From an uncultured Granulosicoccus sp. (GTDB lineage: Bacteria > Pseudomonadota > Gammaproteobacteria > Granulosicoccales > Granulosicoccaceae), in NCBI GenBank assembly GCA_937991945.1, contig CALKLO010000029.1:1-38516 (forward strand): DNA of 38,516 bases, in the 5' to 3' direction. A program made the position numbers and the translations under genes. This document shows, in pieces, positions 28,394-36,915 of this stretch; the first letter of the stretch is position 1, and each line of letters starts with the position of its first letter. The notes under the pieces are model-generated. The model made no database searches, was not told where the DNA came from, and saw nothing but the letters and a program-made list of their open reading frames with translations.

Positions 28394-30073
28394 TTACTTA
28401 TCCAGTTTACCTAACTGCTCTTTCATCAAGTCTCCCAGCGTAGTACCGGCAGGCTCTGCAGATGCATCGTTGTAATCGCTCATCGCTTCTGCTTCGTCAG
28501 CGTAGTCCTTCGCTTTGATGGACAGGCTTAGCATACGTGATTTACGATCGGTACCGATGAATTTCGCTTCGATCTCGTCGCCTTCTTTGAAGTGCATTTT
28601 CACGTCTTCAACTCGCTCGCGAGAAATCTCACTAGCGCGTAGAACACCTTCAACACCGTCTCCAAGATCAACAATCGCGTGCTTGGTATCTACTTCTTTA
28701 ACGATACCTTTAACGATGCTGCCTTTAGGGCTATCCGCAACGAATTGGCCGAATGGATCACGATCAATCTGCTTAACACCGAGTGAGATACGCTCACGCT
28801 CAGGATCAACAGCAAGAACGACTGCTTCAATTTCATCGCCCTTCTTGTAGTTGTGAACCGCTTCTTCGCCAGTTTCGTTCCAAGAAAGATCTGACAGATG
28901 GATCAGACCATCAATGCCGCCTTCCAAGCCAATGAAGATACCGAAGTCAGTGATTGACTTGATAGTTCCACTAACCTTGTCGCCTTTGTTAAACGACTCA
29001 GAGAAATCTTCCCAAGGGTTAGGCTTACATTGCTTGATACCTAGAGAGATACGACGACGCTCTTGATCGATGTCAAGAATCATGACTTCGACTTCATCAC
29101 CCAGCGCTACAACCTTGTTCGGGTTGACGTTGCGGTTAGTCCAATCCATTTCGGATACGTGAACTAGACCTTCAACACCTTCCTCGATCTCTACAAAGCA
29201 ACCGTAGTCAGCGATGTTAGTGACCTTACCGAACAGACGTGAGCCTTCTGGGTAACGACGAGTTAGGTCAACCCATGGATCTTCACCCAGTTGCTTAAGA
29301 CCTAGTGATACGCGGTTACGCTCGCGATCGAACTTAAGAACCTTAACTTGCATTTCCTGACCGACTTCAACCACTTCAGAAGGATGCTTAACGCGCTTCC
29401 AAGCCATATCAGTAATGTGTAGAAGTCCATCAATACCACCGAGGTCAAGGAACGCACCGTAATCGGTGAGGTTCTTGACGATACCCATGATTTCTTGGCC
29501 TTCTTGCAGATTCTCGAGCAGTTGCTCGCGCTCTGCACTGTACTCAGACTCTACAACCGCACGACGTGATACGACGACGTTGTTGCGACGCTGATCCAGC
29601 TTGATAACTTTGAATTCGAGTTCCTTGCCTTCCAAGTAGCTGGTGTCACGTACTGGTCGAACGTCAACCAATGAACCAGGTAGGAATGCGCGGATGTCAC
29701 AAACTTCAACGGTGAATCCACCTTTGACCTTGCCTGTGATGTTTCCTTTGATGATTTCATCATTTTCTTGGGCTCTTTCAAGAACAGTCCAAGAACGTGC
29801 ACGACGAGCTTTCTCGCGTGACAGTTTTGTTTCACCGAAACCGTCTTCCACGGAATCAAGAGCAACTTCGACGCTATCGCCGATTTTTACATCAGTTTCA
29901 CCGTTTTCGTCTTCAAACTCTTCAATAGGCACTGCGCCTTCTGATTTGAGTCCGGCATTAACGATGACGTAATCGCCAGTGATGTCGACAACTGTTCCAG
30001 TAAGAATGGAACCGACTTTCATCTGGGCTTTGGAGATGCTCTCTTCGAAGAGCTCCGCGAAAGATTCTGACAT
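28394..30073 (-). CDS. rpsA: 30S ribosomal protein S1
   Basis: Ribosomal protein that recruits mRNA to the 30S subunit. 559 residues with six S1 RNA-binding repeats (about 21-87, 105-171, 192-260, 277-347, 364-434, 451-520). The C-terminal repeats carry the usual GFVH-like loops ([47 protein letters not shown]). The tail after residue 520 is acidic. As in E. coli, no strong ribosome binding site precedes the ATG (only a distant AGG), which fits translational autoregulation by S1 and a structured leader. A small terminator-like hairpin lies 64 bp upstream. Confidence 0.96.
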   Translation of the reverse strand: MSESFAELFEESISKAQMKVGSILTGTVVDITGDYVIVNAGLKSEGAVPIEEFEDENGETDVKIGDSVEVALDSVEDGFGETKLSREKARRARSWTVLERAQENDEIIKGNITGKVKGGFTVEVCDIRAFLPGSLVDVRPVRDTSYLEGKELEFKVIKLDQRRNNVVVSRRAVVESEYSAEREQLLENLQEGQEIMGIVKNLTDYGAFLDLGGIDGLLHITDMAWKRVKHPSEVVEVGQEMQVKVLKFDRERNRVSLGLKQLGEDPWVDLTRRYPEGSRLFGKVTNIADYGCFVEIEEGVEGLVHVSEMDWTNRNVNPNKVVALGDEVEVMILDIDQERRRISLGIKQCKPNPWEDFSESFNKGDKVSGTIKSITDFGIFIGLEGGIDGLIHLSDLSWNETGEEAVHNYKKGDEIEAVVLAVDPERERISLGVKQIDRDPFGQFVADSPKGSIVKGIVKEVDTKHAIVDLGDGVEGVLRASEISRERVEDVKMHFKEGDEIEAKFIGTDRKSRMLSLSIKAKDYADEAEAMSDYNDASAEPAGTTLGDLMKEQLGKLDK

Positions 30074-30136
30074 TAAAAAGTAAACCTGTAGGTGAGTGAC
30101 GCAGAGTCTTCATGACCAGGCGATGTGTTAGTGGAT

Positions 30137-30159
30137 AAAAAACCGGACCCTCATGGTCC
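30137..30159 (-). terminator. Terminator or attenuator between cmk and rpsA
   Basis: On the minus strand GGACC, loop ATGAG, GGTCC, GG, then six T (plus A run 30137-30142). The stem is only 5 bp but is GC-rich and has a full T run. It lies 153 bp beyond cmk and 64 bp before the rpsA ATG, so it could end cmk transcripts or attenuate readthrough into rpsA. The rest of the 239-bp gap must hold the rpsA promoter, which I could not place. Confidence 0.6.
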
Positions 30160-30312
30160 AGCAAAACGCGTTATGCAGGTTGAACAAGGCACGCAGTTAA
30201 ATGAGTGACCGGAATACCTATAGTTACTGACGCAGCGCTCTCAGCTCATTAAAAATCAGCAAAAACCGCAACGGACCTACACTTTCTGTTGCAAGTGTGA
30301 CTCCAGAAAGAT

Positions 30313-30987
30313 TTACTCAGCGACTGTTAACATCGGTAGCGCCGAGACTATCTTGGCCACCACAGCACGTATGGATAAATCACTGGAATCAATGATGAGC
30401 GCATCGTGGGCAGCAACCAACGGCGAATGCTCACGGGAACTGTCTCGTTCGTCGCGCGCACCAATCTCTTGCAGCAAGCTCGCCATTGTAGTCTCTATCC
30501 CTTTGTCTTTCAACTGCTTAGCTCTGCGGAGCGCTCGAACCTCTACAGAGGCCGATAGAAAGACCTTCAGGGAGGCATCTGGAAACACCACCGTGCCCAT
30601 GTCTCGACCGTCAGCGACCAAACCGGGAAGTTGTCGAAAGCTACGTTGCTCATCGAGTAGAGATGCCCTCACCGATGACATGACGGCGACCTTCGAAGCT
30701 GCGGAAGCTGTTGTTTCTAAACGTAAATGGTGTGTTACGTCGCGACCATTGAGATAAGCCTTGACCCCATCGGGATCTGGCTGAAATGTCGCTTTTAGAG
30801 ACTCAAGAGCCGCCATAACCGACGATTCATCATCGATTGTCGCCTGGCAATTTAACGCATGTAATGCTGCCGCTCTATAAACCGCTCCGCTATCTAGCAG
30901 GTGAAAACCCAGATGATCTGCCAGATTTTGAGCAACAGTCCCCTTACCAGCCCCTGAGGGACCGTCGATGGTGATGACCGGAATCAT
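30313..30987 (-). CDS. cmk: Cytidylate kinase
   Basis: Phosphorylates CMP and dCMP with ATP. P-loop GPSGAGKGT is at residues 9-17; LLDSGAVYRAAALHAL, GLVADGRDMGTVVFPDA and the lid region IGARDERDSSRE follow. About 224 residues from the ATG at 30987. The start is uncertain: the ATG lacks a ribosome binding site, while GGAG at 31006-31009 would suit a non-ATG start 2-3 codons earlier. An in-frame TTG at 31011 directly abuts the aroA stop. aroA-cmk-rpsA order is conserved. Confidence 0.93.
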   Translation of the reverse strand: MIPVITIDGPSGAGKGTVAQNLADHLGFHLLDSGAVYRAAALHALNCQATIDDESSVMAALESLKATFQPDPDGVKAYLNGRDVTHHLRLETTASAASKVAVMSSVRASLLDEQRSFRQLPGLVADGRDMGTVVFPDASLKVFLSASVEVRALRRAKQLKDKGIETTMASLLQEIGARDERDSSREHSPLVAAHDALIIDSSDLSIRAVVAKIVSALPMLTVAE

Positions 30988-31011
30988 TTCCAAAATCGTT
31001 TGAGACTCCAA

Positions 31012-32355
31012 TTAATTGCTTGCAGGTAATTCTTGAATGTTCAGTCCCGATCGCTTAGCGATCTGGGCAAAACCTGGGAACGAAGTATTGACGTTATCGC
31101 AATCTAGCACCGTGATTGGACCATCAGAAATCAAGGATGCCATTGCAAAGGACATCGCTGTTCTGTGATCTCCACAACTGTCTGCCGTTCCGCCAGAGAG
31201 ACGACCACCGGTAATCCGGGCGCCATCTGGTGTATCCGTAATATCGGCACCCAATGCTCTCAGACCATCAGCCATTACTTGTATACGGTCAGTTTCTTTT
31301 ACGCGAAGCTCTTCAGCGCCTGTAACGATCGTTTGGCCTTCAGCGCTGGCAGCAGCCACAAAAATCGCTGGGAATTCATCGATGGCCAAGGAAACCAGCT
31401 CTTCAGGAACCGCAATACCCTTGAGCTTTGAACCTGTTACCTGCAAATCTGCAACAGGCTCACCCCCTGTAATACGTTGATTTTCAATGGCGATGTCAGC
31501 GCCCATCAATCGCAGAATATCGATAACACCTGTTCTTGAGGGGTTCATACCCACACCTGTCAGCGTTAGCTTTGAGCCTGGGGTCATACTGGCTCCAACT
31601 AAAAAGAAGGCCGACGAGGAAATATCGCCGGGTACCGTCAATGATGTAGCCGTTAAGTGTTGACCTCCGACTATGGAGGCCGTTAGACCGTTCACAGTTA
31701 CATCCACCCCAAAACCACGCAGCATGCGTTCGGTATGGTCGCGAGTTATCGCGGGCTCATGCACAGTAGTGGTGCCGGACGCGTGCAAACCTGCCAGTAG
31801 AATTGCGGACTTGACCTGCGCGCTGGCTAACGGACATACGTACTCAATAGCCGACAAGGTACCGCTTTTTGCAATGACCAAGGGGGGCGTACCACCCTCA
31901 CCTGTACCTATTTTTGCACCCATTTGACTCAGTGGATCAACTATTCGGCGCATTGGCCGGCCTGTCAACGACGCATCGCCGGTGAGCGTTGCAGGTATGT
32001 CCATCCCAGCAAGTAAACCTGTCAAAAGGCGCATGCCTGTACCTGAATTTCCTAGGTAGATAGCCTCGCTAGCAGGCTTTAGAGCTGCTACACCTTGACC
32101 GTACAGAGTGACTTCACCCGGCCCACCGCGCTCAATTTTCACACCCATGGATTTGAAGGCGTCTAGCGTATGCAGACTATCTTCTCCTTCTAAAAACCCC
32201 GAAACCTCAGTTACACCCGTGGCTATCGCACCAAACATTATGGAGCGATGAGACATCGATTTATCACCAGGTACCTGAACGGATCCGGTAAGGGTTGATG
32301 CAGGCGCTAATTGGAAAGTTTTGCCGGTCACGTTGGGAAAAGTCTCTGTATTCAC
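31012..32355 (-). CDS. aroA: 3-phosphoshikimate 1-carboxyvinyltransferase (EPSP synthase)
   Basis: Sixth step of the shikimate pathway. 447 residues. Motifs: VPGDKSMSHRS (28-38, Lys32), LGNSGTGMRLL (101-111), SAQVKSAILLAGL, RDHTERML, and EELRVKETDRI. The sequence pattern is closer to the class II / Pseudomonas-type enzymes than to E. coli AroA, but the Gly of the NSGT loop is kept, so glyphosate tolerance cannot be claimed. Starts with GTG at 32355, with AGGA upstream. In Pseudomonas this gene is joined to tyrA; here tyrA lies 5.9 kb away across an accessory block. Confidence 0.95.
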   Translation of the reverse strand: MNTETFPNVTGKTFQLAPASTLTGSVQVPGDKSMSHRSIMFGAIATGVTEVSGFLEGEDSLHTLDAFKSMGVKIERGGPGEVTLYGQGVAALKPASEAIYLGNSGTGMRLLTGLLAGMDIPATLTGDASLTGRPMRRIVDPLSQMGAKIGTGEGGTPPLVIAKSGTLSAIEYVCPLASAQVKSAILLAGLHASGTTTVHEPAITRDHTERMLRGFGVDVTVNGLTASIVGGQHLTATSLTVPGDISSSAFFLVGASMTPGSKLTLTGVGMNPSRTGVIDILRLMGADIAIENQRITGGEPVADLQVTGSKLKGIAVPEELVSLAIDEFPAIFVAAASAEGQTIVTGAEELRVKETDRIQVMADGLRALGADITDTPDGARITGGRLSGGTADSCGDHRTAMSFAMASLISDGPITVLDCDNVNTSFPGFAQIAKRSGLNIQELPASN

Positions 32356-32569
32356 GTTAAATCCTAGGTTCTACTCAAAATGGTAACACTCCAGAGGATC
32401 GATTATTAGCCACACAGTTACCGAAACGCTTGTGAATTCGCCAATTCTAGTTGTTTGAACACCTATACCCCTCATTGCAACTGGCACTTGCTTTGCTTCG
32501 GCACAGTATCGACGCAAGCACCCAGCAATACAGGAGCGAGCTTGCGCACTAACCGGGAATACGAGCGCG

Positions 32570-33658
32570 ATGACACAAAGGCATTTACTCACGAGCATTT
32601 CAGCACTAGTTTTTTATGCAACCGCCGCATATACCAACATTGTTGTTGCAGATACTCGAACCTATCAAGCAACCACAGATTTTCCCATTCTGGATGCCGG
32701 CGCTGCCCCCTACTACTCAGAAGAACCAAACAGACCCTCATTGGCAATCAATGCAGAGAATGTGGAATACCGAGATGTGTTCGCTCGCGCTGAGGTCGTT
32801 TATGACGGCAACGAGGGAATTCACGAGCTTACGTTAGTCGCGCTAGCCGAATTGGACGGAGAGGCAGATTATCGCGTGTTGGTTAATGATGTCGTCGTTG
32901 GTGAAGCAACAAACCCCACAGTAAGCGTTGACTACACCATTGTTAGGCACACGTTCACAAATATCGCTATTCCTGTCGGAGCAACGCTCGCTGTTGAATC
33001 ATTGGCCAACACCAATGGGACCATTCCTGAGGGCGATGGAACCGCTTATGCCAGGGGACGTTGGAGCACACTGGAAATGCTAGAACAAGATGCTTCATCG
33101 GAAACCCCAACACCCAACACAATCGATTTAAGTGTTGGCATCAGCAGTAACAAGCAAAGCCTAGGCTTCAATGAGGACTTTGAACTAGAACTCGTACTCA
33201 GCAATGACATCAATAGCCTAACGGCCACACAGCCTATTGTCTCAGTAGCTATTCCACTCCAAACATTAACAATCGCCTCAGCTGATCAATGCACACAAAC
33301 CGCACTTGGTTTTGATTGTGCTTTCCCCGAATTACCTGCAGGCAATAGTTATTCAATGACTCTATCTCTTTCCAGCACAGACCAAACTGTCGCCATGGCC
33401 GTGCAGGCAAGATCAACAGCCGATCAAGATGATCGAGAAGAGACGAACAACATTGCAAGCATCAACATTGATATCGCTGATCGCGAATTAGAACCCGAAC
33501 CTGAAACTCCCGATGCACCTCAAACGACTGACATCAGTGCAAGCGTTAGTAATAAGTCGGGCGGTGGTATTTCTTTGTTTTGGTACTTGCTACTGGTTAA
33601 CTTAACGCACCGCCTTTACTCACAACGATCAACTCGTTGTTTCGACAAAATGGCTTAA
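32570..33658 (+). CDS. Secreted beta-rich protein with possible GlyGly-CTERM-like sorting tail, function unknown
   Basis: I do not recognise a named family for the full protein. 362 residues. A signal peptide covers about 1-27 (MTQRHLLTSISALVFYATAAY). The body has two likely beta-sandwich regions: about 28-170, resembling carbohydrate-binding-like modules, and about 178-305, resembling DUF11/CARDB modules (LELVLSNDINSLTATQP, DDREETNNIASINIDI). A Glu/Pro linker (EPEPETPDAP) leads to a C-terminal SGGGISLFWYLLLVN plus basic residues (HRLYSQRSTR). That is the layout of GlyGly-CTERM signals, normally cut by a rhombosortase for surface display. The tail is longer than usual and ends CFDKMA, so the match is imperfect. 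The next gene starts 39 bp downstream. Confidence 0.75.
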   Translation: MTQRHLLTSISALVFYATAAYTNIVVADTRTYQATTDFPILDAGAAPYYSEEPNRPSLAINAENVEYRDVFARAEVVYDGNEGIHELTLVALAELDGEADYRVLVNDVVVGEATNPTVSVDYTIVRHTFTNIAIPVGATLAVESLANTNGTIPEGDGTAYARGRWSTLEMLEQDASSETPTPNTIDLSVGISSNKQSLGFNEDFELELVLSNDINSLTATQPIVSVAIPLQTLTIASADQCTQTALGFDCAFPELPAGNSYSMTLSLSSTDQTVAMAVQARSTADQDDREETNNIASINIDIADRELEPEPETPDAPQTTDISASVSNKSGGGISLFWYLLLVNLTHRLYSQRSTRCFDKMA

Positions 33659-33697
33659 CACAATTCGTCCACAACTGGGATTTTCTCGCACACAAAC

Positions 33698-34141
33698 ATG
33701 ATCAAAATGGCTATAGTCTGTTGTGTGAACAAAGAACGACTTCTACATCTTGTGCTTGTTGCAGCGCTATTCATTAGCCAATTAGCTGCTCACACCCACG
33801 TTATTGGACATTTAGACGTAAATACCCACGTCGAAAGCCATCTTGCCGAACATTCCCATAACCACTCGGCATGTGAACACCACAAGCAGCACTCCTTCAT
33901 TTCAGCAGAGAATGTAACTCCGACCTGCCAAAGCAACACCGCCCATGTCCATGAAAGCGAAAACGACATTGATTGCGCTATTTACCATGCGTATTCGGGA
34001 CAGAGTATTCATCTATCAGGGAATACAACCTGCTTTTCACCGATTGATTTCGACGACAATTTTACATCTGAAAAGTTAACGTCGATAGCAACATTAGAAC
34101 TAGACGCCAAACGCATCCGCGGGCCTCCTTCTCGCACCTAA
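33698..34141 (+). CDS. Small His-rich exported protein, DUF2946-like
   Basis: 147 residues. A hydrophobic segment at about 15-31 looks like an N-terminal signal or anchor. The following region is unusually rich in histidine (16 His in the protein; HTHVIGH, EHSHNHSACEHHKQH) with scattered Cys. The C-terminus has the IRGPP motif seen in small exported proteins beside metal-resistance or uptake genes (DUF2946-type). Metal binding, probably zinc or copper, is inferred from composition only. No clear ribosome binding site precedes the ATG at 33698; later starts (ATG 33707, GTG 33725) are possible. 60 bp before the ZrgA-like gene. Confidence 0.75.
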   Translation: MIKMAIVCCVNKERLLHLVLVAALFISQLAAHTHVIGHLDVNTHVESHLAEHSHNHSACEHHKQHSFISAENVTPTCQSNTAHVHESENDIDCAIYHAYSGQSIHLSGNTTCFSPIDFDDNFTSEKLTSIATLELDAKRIRGPPSRT

Positions 34142-34201
34142 AGACTTGCCCTTATCAAGCGACTTTTCGTCGCTACCCTGATCAAGCTTCTGGAGCACCT
34201 A

Positions 34202-34858
34202 ATGAAAATTTCCCTTATTTTCGCTGTAACGACGGCGAGCATTTCTACTATGGCAGTCGCACAAACACAACGCGATTTAGACAGTCATGAACACGGCAGT
34301 GCCACATTAAATATCGCTATAGATAGCGCAGATGTTTTCATTGAACTGGAAACACCGTGGAACAATCTAGTCGGATTTGAGCACAAACCTGAAACCGAAG
34401 AACAAACGGCGTTACTAGAGGGCGCCATCGAGCAACTAAAAAAACCTGAGCAATTTATCTCTTTTCCAGGAGTCGAATGCGAGATCAAAGACATCTCCAT
34501 TGAAAGCTCACTGAGTCACGAAGAGCACGAAGAGCACGAAGAACACGAAGAACACGAAGAGCACGAAGAGCACGAAGAACACGAAGAACACGAAGAGCAC
34601 GAAGAGCACGAAGAACACGAAGAACACGAAGAACACGAAGAACACGAAGAACACGAAGAACAAACCCACAACAGTGTATTGATTTCATATAGCTACCATT
34701 GTGAAAACGCTAATGAAATCGCCTCTATTGGTGTCGATTTATTCGAAATATGGCCTGGTTTTGAGGAAGTATCCGTGCAGTTAATAGGGCCGAATGGACA
34801 AATGTTAGAACAGTTAAACGCTGGCAAAACCGAGCTTGACCTCAGTCAACTGCAATGA
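34202..34858 (+). CDS. DUF2796 / ZrgA-type periplasmic metal-binding protein with Glu-Glu-His repeats
   Basis: 218 residues with a signal peptide (about 1-20, cleavage after AVA). The family block HEHGSATLNIAIDSADVFIE (29-48) and WNNLVGFEHKPETEEQ (53-68) identify DUF2796, the family of ZrgA, a zinc-uptake-related protein in Vibrio cholerae. Residues 107-151 are 15 perfect EEH units followed by EEQ. The C-terminal part (about 158-218) resumes the normal domain (ISYSYHCENANEI, DLFEIWPGFEEV). ATG 34202 has GGAG upstream. It overlaps the ATPase gene by 4 nt (ATGA). The repeat is most likely a high-capacity metal-binding loop. Confidence 0.88.
   Translation: MKISLIFAVTTASISTMAVAQTQRDLDSHEHGSATLNIAIDSADVFIELETPWNNLVGFEHKPETEEQTALLEGAIEQLKKPEQFISFPGVECEIKDISIESSLSHEEHEEHEEHEEHEEHEEHEEHEEHEEHEEHEEHEEHEEHEEHEEHEEQTHNSVLISYSYHCENANEIASIGVDLFEIWPGFEEVSVQLIGPNGQMLEQLNAGKTELDLSQLQ
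34520..34663 (+). repeat. Tandem 9-bp repeat (Glu-Glu-His) with 36-bp higher-order pattern
   Basis: Sixteen 9-bp units. Calling GAAGAGCAC unit A and GAAGAACAC unit B, the order is AABB AABB AABB BBB, then a last GAAGAACAA. The first 108 bp are therefore three identical 36-bp blocks, showing expansion of a four-unit block, and the following B run shows single-unit expansion. Each unit keeps the frame, so copy number can change without breaking the gene. Confidence 0.97.
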
Positions 34859-35637
34859 TTGATTCCGAATCAAACTCGTCAGAAGATGCCCCTATTGCCG
34901 CTGGCAATAGGGGCAAAGCCATCGTCGACATTTCGAACTTGAGTTTCACTTGGCCGTCGGATAGCACCCCGGTGCTGCAGATAGACAAACTTCAGATTCA
35001 CCAAGGCGAAAGAGTATTCATCAATGGACCTTCTGGCTCAGGTAAAACTACCTTGCTTAGCCTTATTGCTGCAGTCCTATCCGCAACATCCGGCAGCATT
35101 CGTATTGATGACATACCACTCGAAACACTTCATAGAGGTCATCGAGATCAATTTCGCGCTGATAGGATCGGGTTAGTTTTTCAACAGTTTAACTTGCTGC
35201 CGTTTCTATCAGTATCTGAGAATGTTCAACTACCCTGTCAATTTTCGTCTCGAAGAAATACCAGAGCACTTGAGTCTGGAAATTCGTTAAACGAAGAGAC
35301 TGATCGGCTACTACGTGCAATGCATCTTCCCCTACCCGAAATAAAACATAAGCCCGTCACTAGATTAAGCGTAGGTCAACAACAACGGGTGGCAGTAGCA
35401 CGAGCACTCATTGGGCGACCTTCACTCATCATTGCAGACGAACCAACATCCGCTCTCGACACAGATTCAAGAATTGCATTCTTAGATCTATTGTTTTCAG
35501 AAATTGAATCGAGTCAATCTACATTGATATTCGTCAGCCATGACCAAACTCTAGCCACGGCCTTTGATCGTCAAATCGACTTAAGAACAATTAATAGAGC
35601 TAACGTTGAAAATCACATGGCAACGGGCGCATCATGA
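34855..35637 (+). CDS. ABC transporter ATPase (LolD/MacB-type), ZrgB/C-like
   Basis: 260 residues. Walker A GPSGSGKT is at 58-65, Q-loop Gln110 (LVFQQFNLLPFLSV), signature LSVGQQQRVAVARAL at 171-185, Walker B LIIADEP at 191-197 and switch His229 (FVSHD). The signature has Val-Gly-Gln instead of the usual Ser-Gly-Gly, as in many LolD/ZrgB relatives. Catalytic residues are present. Overlaps by 4 nt with the genes on both sides (ATGA each), so it is a tightly coupled transporter unit with the FtsX-type permease. Confidence 0.92.
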   Translation: MIDSESNSSEDAPIAAGNRGKAIVDISNLSFTWPSDSTPVLQIDKLQIHQGERVFINGPSGSGKTTLLSLIAAVLSATSGSIRIDDIPLETLHRGHRDQFRADRIGLVFQQFNLLPFLSVSENVQLPCQFSSRRNTRALESGNSLNEETDRLLRAMHLPLPEIKHKPVTRLSVGQQQRVAVARALIGRPSLIIADEPTSALDTDSRIAFLDLLFSEIESSQSTLIFVSHDQTLATAFDRQIDLRTINRANVENHMATGAS

Positions 35638-36887
35638 TTAAGCTTGCCTACAAAAGCCTAACAAACCGCTGGCAAAGTGCTGTTTTAGCAGCATTGGCTA
35701 TCACCATGAGTGTTGCTTTAATACTCACGGTCGAAAAAGTTCGACGTGAAGCGCGTAACAGCTTCACACAAACCGTATCCGGCACAGACCTTATTATCGG
35801 AGCGCGTAGCGGTAGTGTTCAGCTATTGCTGTACTCTGTATTTCGCATTGGAAATGCCACCAACAACATCAGCATGGAAAGCGTGGATGACATCCGCGAC
35901 AGAGCTGCAGTTGACTGGTTAATACCCCTCTCCCTGGGTGATTCACATGCTGGCTTCCGCGTATTAGGCACCAACGAAGATTACTTCTCACACTATCGTT
36001 TTGGTAGTGACCAACAAATACAACTCTCATCGGGTTACCTTTTCAACGATTTATTCGACGCAGTGATTGGCAGTCAGGTCGCTAAAAAGCTGGGCTACAA
36101 ACTGGGTGATGAAATCGTAGCCGCACATGGCACTGGAAGAGTGGCACTAGTCAAACACGAGCGACAACCATTTGTTGTAAGTGGGATTCTCAAACCCACA
36201 GGAACACCTGTGGACAGCACTATTCACGTCAGCTTACAAGGCATCGAAGCGATGCACATAGACTGGCGCAACGGCGCTAATGTAAAAGGCGCCGGTACTG
36301 ACGCAGAAACACTTAGAAGCATGGAGCTTAAACCGACGGCTGTCACCGCTGTACTAGTCGGATTGAAGTCAAGGGCACAAGTTTTTCGTGAACAACGTGC
36401 CATTAATACTTACCGGGAAGAGCCTTTATTAGCCATCCTTCCAGGGGTTGCATTGCAAGAACTCTGGAATTTAATGAGTGTGGCTGAAATGGCATTGATG
36501 ATCATATCGATATGTGTCGTCGTAGCAGGCCTAGTAAACCTAATGTCTGTATTACTCGCAGGTTTAAACGAGCGCCGACGCGAAATGGCCATACTACGTT
36601 CTACCGGTGCAAGACCTGCTCATGTGTTCCAACTGCTATGTATTGAGTCCACGTTACTGACATTCATCGGAATCGTAGCTGGCTTATTGTTTCATTATTT
36701 ATTGATAAGCCTTGGATCCGTATTTTTACAAGAACGTTTCGGTTTGTCTCTTAATTTATCTCTGCCGAACCTTAGGGATATAAGCATACTTTTAGCCATC
36801 GCCCTTGCTGGGCTTATTGCGGGCACATTGCCGGCTCTACAGGCGTATCGGACATCGCTCTCCGATGGCCTTTCTCAACGGCATTAA
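35634..36887 (+). CDS. MacB/LolCE/FtsX-type ABC permease
   Basis: 417 residues with MacB-like (type VII) layout: TM1 at about 16-32, a large periplasmic domain (33-285), then TM2 about 286-310, TM3 about 340-360 and TM4 about 383-402. The coupling motif LNERRREMAILRSTGARPAHVF at 311-332 is typical of FtsX-domain permeases. Proteins of this class usually drive mechanical work or extraction of periplasmic and lipoprotein cargo rather than simple inward transport, so the zinc-uptake reading of its neighbours needs care. 28 bp before the DUF3299 gene. Confidence 0.9.
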   Translation: MIKLAYKSLTNRWQSAVLAALAITMSVALILTVEKVRREARNSFTQTVSGTDLIIGARSGSVQLLLYSVFRIGNATNNISMESVDDIRDRAAVDWLIPLSLGDSHAGFRVLGTNEDYFSHYRFGSDQQIQLSSGYLFNDLFDAVIGSQVAKKLGYKLGDEIVAAHGTGRVALVKHERQPFVVSGILKPTGTPVDSTIHVSLQGIEAMHIDWRNGANVKGAGTDAETLRSMELKPTAVTAVLVGLKSRAQVFREQRAINTYREEPLLAILPGVALQELWNLMSVAEMALMIISICVVVAGLVNLMSVLLAGLNERRREMAILRSTGARPAHVFQLLCIESTLLTFIGIVAGLLFHYLLISLGSVFLQERFGLSLNLSLPNLRDISILLAIALAGLIAGTLPALQAYRTSLSDGLSQRH

Positions 36888-36915
36888 TGACCCAATTAAA
36901 TATTAGGAGCTTCTT

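Noticed and set aside
31012-32355. AroA considered as glyphosate-tolerant
   Set aside because: The active-site Gly of LGNSGTGMR is retained, so sequence alone does not support tolerance.
32371-32793. Short frames in the aroA upstream region on both strands
   Set aside because: No domain or ribosome binding site; they overlap the divergent promoter region and the signal-peptide region of the next gene.
33659-34201. Search for a Zur operator upstream of the His-rich and ZrgA-like genes
   Set aside because: No palindrome resembling the GTTATA-type Zur site was seen; the small AGCGAC/GTCGCT hairpin at 34158-34174 does not match it.
34520-34663. Repeat tract considered as a CRISPR array
   Set aside because: Units are 9 bp, contiguous, without spacers and in frame within a coding sequence.
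34485-34688. Minus-strand frame with Leu-Arg-Val repeats
   Set aside because: It is only the antisense reading of the Glu-Glu-His repeat.
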